A stretch of 64,000 bases of DNA from Solea solea (lineage: Eukaryota > Chordata > Actinopteri > Pleuronectiformes > Soleidae), in the NCBI RefSeq assembly GCF_958295425.1, contig NC_081140.1, positions 12,051,433-12,115,432 on the forward strand, read 5' to 3'. Positions 57,556-64,000 of this stretch are shown here, piece after piece. Position 1 is the stretch's first letter. Every line of letters starts with the position of its first letter. The notes under the pieces were generated by a model. That model did not search any database, was not told the DNA's origin, and saw only the letters and a program-made list of their open reading frames with translations. The position numbers and the translations under genes are program-made.

Positions 57556-58264
57556 ACTGTAAGTGTAATTGCTCTTATTTAGCTGGACTTGTATTTTATT
57601 TGTTCTGTTCTCTTCGGTATATTTTCTGCAATTCTGCTACCTTAACTGGGTTTCCCTTGAAAAAGAGAGATCTTGATTTTAAGGGATATCTTGGTTCAAT
57701 AAAAGTTAAATAATAATTTCAAAGTAAAATAAGGAAATAGTGAGGGAAGTTTTTATTTTTTATTTTTACTGAAATGTTCTTTGTTTAAATACTGTAGTTA
57801 TTCTACAGTGCTTTTCCCCACTGCCCATTTTTAGCTGATTCTGCTCACTCTGGTGTTGAACCCTTAACCTTTCCAGTAATAGTGCCAAAATGAACTTGCT
57901 GAGTTAATGAAACAGCTGTCAGGGTCTCTGCTTCTGCTGTGGCATAGCACGTGCAGACTTCTCCCAGTGGGCTCACATGTTTCTGAATGATTTACAGAAG
58001 CCATCAGACCCTATGCCCCACTGTCCTGTCCTGTCTGCCCTCTGTGGCTCTGCTTGTCTGTGGCTGTCACATGACAGACACACCTGCATCCTCATCAGCC
58101 TCCTCTTAGCCATAAACTCCATCTACTTCCCATATGCAGTGGCACACTGGCTTAGGCCACATCTTTGAAGTTTTTCAAGAACTGGAATCTGTAGTATTTG
58201 ATTTCCAATTATTAAATCTTCTCATAATGGTCTGTATCTAATAATAATACATTCTATGTCAACG

Positions 58265-58315
58265 GATTCAGCCCCTCCGCGACCCTCATGTGGAGGATAA
58301 AGAGGTAGAAAATGA
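58265..58315 (-). repeat. Dispersed-repeat tail, reverse copy
   Basis: On the minus strand it reads 'ctctttatcctccacatgag' then 'ggtcgcggagggg', the same phrase as the + strand copy at 13165-13225. Confidence 0.5.
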
Positions 58316-59399
58316 GAGAGAAATGTAATCTTTTCCTCAAACAGTGCATATCTTTTGGTTAATATTCTGCCTCCGTTTAGTCTTTGTGAACAGAATCAAT
58401 GAACATTTTGACAATGATGATTTGACAATGTTTGAATGTAACATGAATGTGACATGGGGGCCGTTTGTTTATATTTAAAAGTTAGGCACCCATGCTTTAA
58501 GCATATGCTTACGCTCCATATATTAGAGACACAATAATAAATTGACTCACTTAATTATGAGCACAGAGATGATGTATGCTCTCTTTTCTTCAAACCCTAC
58601 ATCCACTCTCCGAATGCAATCTTTGACCTGCGTATCTTGTGGCTATGTTGCTGCCTTTGCCTATTCTGCACTGTGTCGGAAGGTCAAGTGGGCAGTGAAG
58701 CCTTGGAGTAGACCAGAGGGGTTGTCTGCTTAGGAAGATGGGAGGGGGATGTTAAGTGGTTTGGCCCAGCTGTGATGGGTGGCCCAGTGGTTCATTTAGA
58801 GCTCTAACCCCATGCTGGGAGATGGTACATCCGGACAAACCAGAGGGGACTCAAACTGTGCTTCTGAAGTCCTTTTGACTCTGTCGAAATGTCAAAATAT
58901 GAATGTCAGATGGTAGGAACATCACTTCTGCAGCATGTTAAAATGAAAGCTCCTGGTGTCCTGTGGTCCTGTCATTTATTTGTGTTGTCAAGAGTTTCAG
59001 GAGCGTGAGCTAAGGCAGAGACGGAACAACTAAGTAGCCATGGTCTTAACTTAAAGAGCAGTGGCTTTCAGACTATGCTGCAGATGTCCCTTAAAATTAA
59101 ATGCAATCTGTTGTATCACAAAGCAACAGTATTCAAACAATGTTCTTTTATCTCACAAAATGTTTTTGTCCATCTCAAGAGGATGAAAATGGGATTCCGG
59201 GATTCTTGAATGTTAAATAGAAAATGATTCATGGGAATGATCGCTACATATCAATGATTTACATATTACAATGTATCCATGCACCCAAGAGTGATAGGTG
59301 CCACATTGTGCATGAGATTGAGAGTGGATTTGAAGGTTCTTTTTCAGTAAACATTTAAAAGAGTGGAGGAGTGAACAAAAGCGTTAAGAAGGAGCTGTT

Positions 59400-60260
59400 T
59401 TGTTGCCCCTTTTTTAACCTAAATAGGCGGTCTGTCCGACCGAGGCCTTGGCTTCAAAGTATTATCCCACATGCAATTACCATTTCTATCAACTGGGGAG
59501 AAAGATTATGCTTTTTGGGTGTTCTCCTGCATTTCTTCCAGTGGATTCACTTGGTGAATGTGACACGTTTTGTGTCTCCCACCCCTATTGAATTTAAAAG
59601 TTCTCTATTCTCCGAGTGGGCTGAGGAGAGTCCTACACGCAGGCTGAATAGACACTAAATCTTTCAAGGTTAGGACTTAACCTTCTCCCACTCTAATTCA
59701 TCTTCAAACTTTAGTCTGAAACCAATCAATATCAGATGATTGGTAAACAATGTGCAGTGTCTGATAGGCAGGTACCAAGGGCCCTCAATGGGATTGCAAA
59801 TGCTTTGTGCTTCCCGAGTCGCTTTTACTCTAAAGCACTGTCACAAAAAGTGAAATTACCATTCGCTTGGAATGATGCCATTCATCTTTGTCAGAGCACC
59901 AAGCTCAGCACGCAAGCCGCTCCCCTCAAATTAATTCCTTGTTTTGCATCAGCTGAATTTGCCCAAATCCAGGAGGATGGCTCCGGCTCCACCTCAGCTG
60001 CATTCTTTAATGTTGCAATTCCAGCTGATTTCACTCTGCACATGGCCCCGAGATTTTGTTTACTGCCTAATTCACAAAGAAAAGGAAATAGATATGCGAA
60101 TAAGTTGGGAAAATAAGATAAATCTGGTTGTGAAATTTCAGAGGCCTTGCATGTTCCAACCAAGAGAGTTACAGGAGCGTAGCTGCCTCTTGAGACCCCA
60201 GTGTGATGCTGTTGTCAATTTGTCATTTTGTGTTGCAAGAGCTCCTGTACAAAGGTAATG
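59400..60260. promoter_or_regulatory. Candidate long conserved non-coding block
   Basis: About 860 bp almost free of simple repeats or transposon signatures, in an intron where these are frequent. It contains 'acatgcaattacc', 'atgggattgcaaatgc' (octamer-like), 'tcaaattaattcc', 'tcacaaaaagtg' and 'gcatcagctg'. Several frames stay open for 90-126 codons on both strands, but none looks like a protein, which fits constrained non-coding DNA. Conservation was not tested. Confidence 0.4.
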
Positions 60261-63028
60261 TCTTCCCAGAGGCTCTTACCGTAATAGAAAAGGAAAACAT
60301 TGTGGAATGAACGTCTGAGGGATTCATTCGCTATCCTGCATAAAATATTCTACAATATGTTAGGTCAGATTGAGTTTTATTTAGTAAGACAACACTGAAA
60401 ACAAAACACAGCCATTCATTTTACAGCGCATTATGCAGCGCAGCATAAAGAGAAACCGCTAAATTGTCCTTGCTAACACATTTAACATACGACTATATGA
60501 TTAGATAAGTTAAATTGCACTTTGTATGTGCAAGAAAGAGATCTACGTTTACACCAGAGGGCTGTGACCTGTTTATTGTTTCTTTCCTCTTGCATTTCAC
60601 TGAAGTTGTTGCAGCCCGCAGGGATAACAAAGCCCCACCATCACAGACCCACCAGCATTTTAGGGGCTGTACATGAAAACGCTATTTTGGGAAAACCAGA
60701 GTGGGAAAATCTCAAAATGCCACCCTTACTTTACTTTCATTAGTCCCCTTAGCTTGGTTTGTTCTGTCTCTGTTTCTGTCATACTATACATAAACTAAGT
60801 CTGTACACAGCACACATGCTTTATACGCATGGTCCACTTCTTCTTCTTAGTTTTTGTTGTGAGTCTGTAGCAGCAGTATGCACCGCATACTACCTGCCTG
60901 GTATGTACTACAGTGTTTAGAGTCCTTTTGTTGTTTTTTTCCTTGTGGATAAAGACTTTTTAAGAATGAAAAAGAAAAAGTTTGTGTAGGGAAAGTTCTG
61001 TTTTTGTGTGGATGAGGCTTTAGTGATTTCATCTTTGTTGTCCTCTCTCTCCAGCTCATGTGCAGCCGATGCTATTTTATGGTGCAGAGCCCATAGTGAC
61101 AGCAATGATGAGATTTTAAACAGCGGGTTGTCCTCTTCCTTCACTCTCCTCTCTCTGCTGGACTTAAAGGCTAAAAATGGTTCAGAGCCTAATTTATGGT
61201 TTTGGTGACTGTGACCACTGATTTGTGATGCCCTAAGTTTGTGTTTATGGAACAAGGCTTATTTTCTTCATCTTATCTGCCGGCAGATGGACAACATTGG
61301 TTTGACAGGGTTTATTTAGATGTTTGCTTTTTCCAGCACAAAGTATGATGGAGTGCAATTACCAGGAATGTTGAATGGAGCCCTTGGGTCAAAGGCCTTT
61401 TCCTGTCTCCCTCCCTGGAATATAAGAGGGCCAATGTCTCTATACCCAGTTTCACATATATAAGTTGCACAGATGTTTGTGGCATTTCTTAGTATACCAA
61501 ACTGAGGTGGATGTCCATTTCACATGCACATTTTAAGACACTGAAGATGCTGCGAATGTGAGAAGAGAAGAGAGAAGCTGCTAGAGATAAGTGGGTCAGG
61601 CCTGAGAGATTGTTCTTCACCTCAGACACCTGCACCTCTCCACAGAGCCTTCATCAAGGGCCCACTTTGTCCCCAGGCTGCACCATTGTCAGCTGAAGGA
61701 CCCTCTAGACTTCACTGTGAATACCTCCCTGTGCTGCTCCAAGTGGACTCAGCCCAGCTCTCCCCAAGAGACAGACAAAACAGCAGATTCCAAAGCGTTG
61801 GCCCCTTGGCATTCCCCTGATTTTGGGAGATAAAGAAAGGAACCTCAGCCCGATTCACTCCTCTACTATTCATCCCTCTCCACAGTCCCCCAAAACTAGG
61901 AGATGAGAAGGAGGAGGAGACATGTGAGGGGCAGCAGTGGGGTGGTCTCAGGGTCACTGAGTTATTAGTGAGCACTAGTGTAGTGCTACTTTTCTTCTTT
62001 GGTCCTCGTCTTCTGTGGTCACTGAGAAATGACTTCCACTGGGCTTACTGGGGAGTCTGGTTGGAGAGGGAAGTGGAGGAATTATTCCCTTCTGTCTGTC
62101 TGTCTGGACTGTATTTAACCTGCCTGACAAGATGGATGTTTCCAGGGGACTTCTCCCCTCAGCATAAATGAAGCCATTATACTCTCCTCTCCTGTCTCTT
62201 GTCTTAAGCCTTTCAGTAGAAACTCAGGGTTTATGATGAAATGTCAGGAGAACATTCAAAGTCAGTCTGAAATACAACCTGAGCATAAAAGCAGACACGC
62301 TGGGTCACCACAGGCTCGGGTATGAATGTGTTCATTATTACTGCTAATTCTGCTGCTTATTTTTACACAAAACAAGTATATATCTTCACACTCACACACC
62401 CAGGCTTATAGTAGATCTCAGTCCATCGCCACATCCTCTTTAAATATTTTTTTCCTTTTCTTTTTTTCTTGCTATTTTGCATTGTCTCCTGACCTGATAA
62501 TTATTTCTTTCTTTATCTTATTTTATCCTTGGATGTTATGTATATCAATATTATCAAAGATGTATTCAATTTGACTTGGTGACTAGTTTTACGTTTTTTT
62601 TTCTCTCCAAACCATAACTTTTTGATTCTTTTAATTGTTCCCCATCTTGTTTTGTACATTACCTTTTGTTGTGAATAAGAAAGAGAAAAAAAATTAAAGC
62701 TGGGCTCAAACACTTGTTTTTATATATGCATGCAGACATGAACTCACGCTGTAGTTCTGGTGAGGCCAGCCGGTGCAGGCCATACGTGGAACTGGTGTGG
62801 AGGAGTTGGAAGTGATTAGGAAGAAATATGCCTGTCTCCCTGTAATGTCAGTAATAGGCAGGAGCACATCAAAGTCCAGGCCTGTCAAAATGATCCAGAT
62901 CAAACCAGCCCCCATCTGGAAGCCATAACTGACTTTTCACTCATTTAAACACTCTTAAAACACACTGAACAGACATGGAGCTCCCGTCTCTGCTCACCAC
63001 TCAGCACCACTATCAGCGCCCTCTTTCT

Positions 63029-63048
63029 GTGTGTGTGTGTGTGTGTGC
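63029..63048. repeat. (GT)n microsatellite
   Basis: A short GT run near the right edge of the window. Confidence 0.9.
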
Positions 63049-64000
63049 GCCGATTCCTTTTCACAGTCTATGTCCCATATGTTTCACATTTGTGTGTTAA
63101 GCTACTAATTTCTGATGATAAATGTTTTCAGTCACACTTTCAGCCACATTATACAATACAGAGTAAATAACATTTACATTGAGCCAGCCAGTTTCCTGTT
63201 TTGACAGTTACCTCAGTGATATCTGTACGTTGCCTAATGGGCAGGCAGATATTTTTTTTAAAAACACCATGCACCTACATCCACTGAACCATTAAAATCA
63301 ATGATAATATTTTTTTGTGGAAGGGATACAAAACGCAATCAAGTGCAGACATGTTATTTCTGCTTTAGCTGCAATTCGAGATAAGTATCTTGTCTGTGCG
63401 ATAGTGATGCTGTGCAAGACAATGACGGAGAGGGCTTCCCTCTTGCTCACTTGCTCACACCATGTTGACTGGACTCCTGGACATATATTATCTTTCCAAA
63501 CACAAGTCGGACACGACTCTAAGTGTATTTTAATTGGCTTTCAGCCGCCTTCCTAAAGCAAATAGCCCCTGGTGTAGCTGATGGTGTGGTGTGCTTGTTG
63601 ACTGACATGTGGACTGCAGTCAGGGTGGAGTGGATCGCCCTGTCTGCCCACTCCACTGACAATCAGTGCAATACAGGACTCCATTGTGTTTGTGTGTGCA
63701 TATGCAAGTGTTAATCTGACTTCATCTCGGGCCTACATGCACACTTCTCGCTTTAAGCGTGGGTCAGGTTTACAGGGAATATCTTTGTGGGTGTTTCACA
63801 TTTGAGCAGCACACGCTACCGTTTAAGATCTTAACACCTGGCAGATAGCATCTTGATTTAAAGTGCAAGTAATTTAATACTAACAATTAAAGTAGCCATG
63901 TCAGCGGGCAGCCCAGGCTCCTGCTGTGGCCGGACAGGGAGTGGGCCCTCTCTCATATCTCCAGCAGACAGGGAGACTGGAGAGGAGGGCCTCTGACTCC

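Larger units (their letters stand above)
38358..64000 (+). other. mecom: mecom intron 1 (5' part, open at the window edge)
   Basis: No exon with homology to MECOM exon 2 (acidic segment, FTPKEGSPY, the PR domain) was found, so the intron runs past the window. In mammals this intron is hundreds of kilobases long and rich in enhancers. The sequence contains many microsatellites, few recognisable transposons, and blocks of non-repetitive DNA that look like conserved non-coding elements. The longest open frames (for example 570 bp on the minus strand at 48794-49363) show no domain. Confidence 0.75.

Noticed and set aside
58775..58860. A tRNA gene or SINE head ('ggtggcccagtggttcattta')
   Set aside because: Only an A-box-like word is present; no B box, no cloverleaf and no SINE body follow.

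Overview
The window is nuclear DNA of a vertebrate, almost certainly a teleost fish. Short exons with canonical GT/AG borders encode recognisable vertebrate proteins. Long AT-rich introns and spacers hold many (GT)n, (CT)n and (AT)n microsatellites, tRNA-derived SINEs with fish-type tails, a Tc1-like relic and a LINE reverse-transcriptase relic. Nothing points to a prokaryote, organelle or virus. I cannot name the species.

Two voltage-gated sodium channel beta-subunit genes lie head to tail on the + strand. scn2b (beta-2) has its Ig-domain, transmembrane and tail exons at 3893-5465; its signal-peptide exon was not found and is probably upstream. scn4b (beta-4) is complete in five coding exons at 16156-23624 and encodes 232 residues. 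Their products are single-pass membrane proteins with one extracellular V-type Ig domain, linked to the sodium channel alpha subunit by a conserved unpaired cysteine. The order scn2b then scn4b in the direction of transcription matches mammals.

From 24 to 34 kb is a gene-poor spacer with degraded transposons (Tc1-like at 30.3 kb, LINE at 32.2-32.5 kb), inverted repeats and CTCF-like motifs in divergent orientation (27.3 and 34.5 kb). From 34.5 to 38.3 kb the sequence becomes cleaner and locally CpG-bearing. At 38321-38357 lies a 37-bp coding exon reading MRSKGRARKLAT followed by a splice donor. This is the first coding exon of mecom (the MDS1-EVI1, or PRDM3, long form). The remaining 25.6 kb is then the start of the very large mecom intron 1, in which I see no exon. 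It holds microsatellites and several blocks that look like conserved regulatory elements (about 43.1, 47.1 and 59.4-60.3 kb).

The main points for a second look are: the tiny mecom exon and its linkage to the beta-subunit pair; a beta-4 tail that has lost most of the charge of the mammalian open-channel-block peptide; a beta-2 lacking the mammalian C72/C75 cysteine pair; a stop codon inside a consensus splice donor at the end of scn2b; and the divergent CTCF-like motifs between the channel genes and mecom. No wholly new gene system was found.
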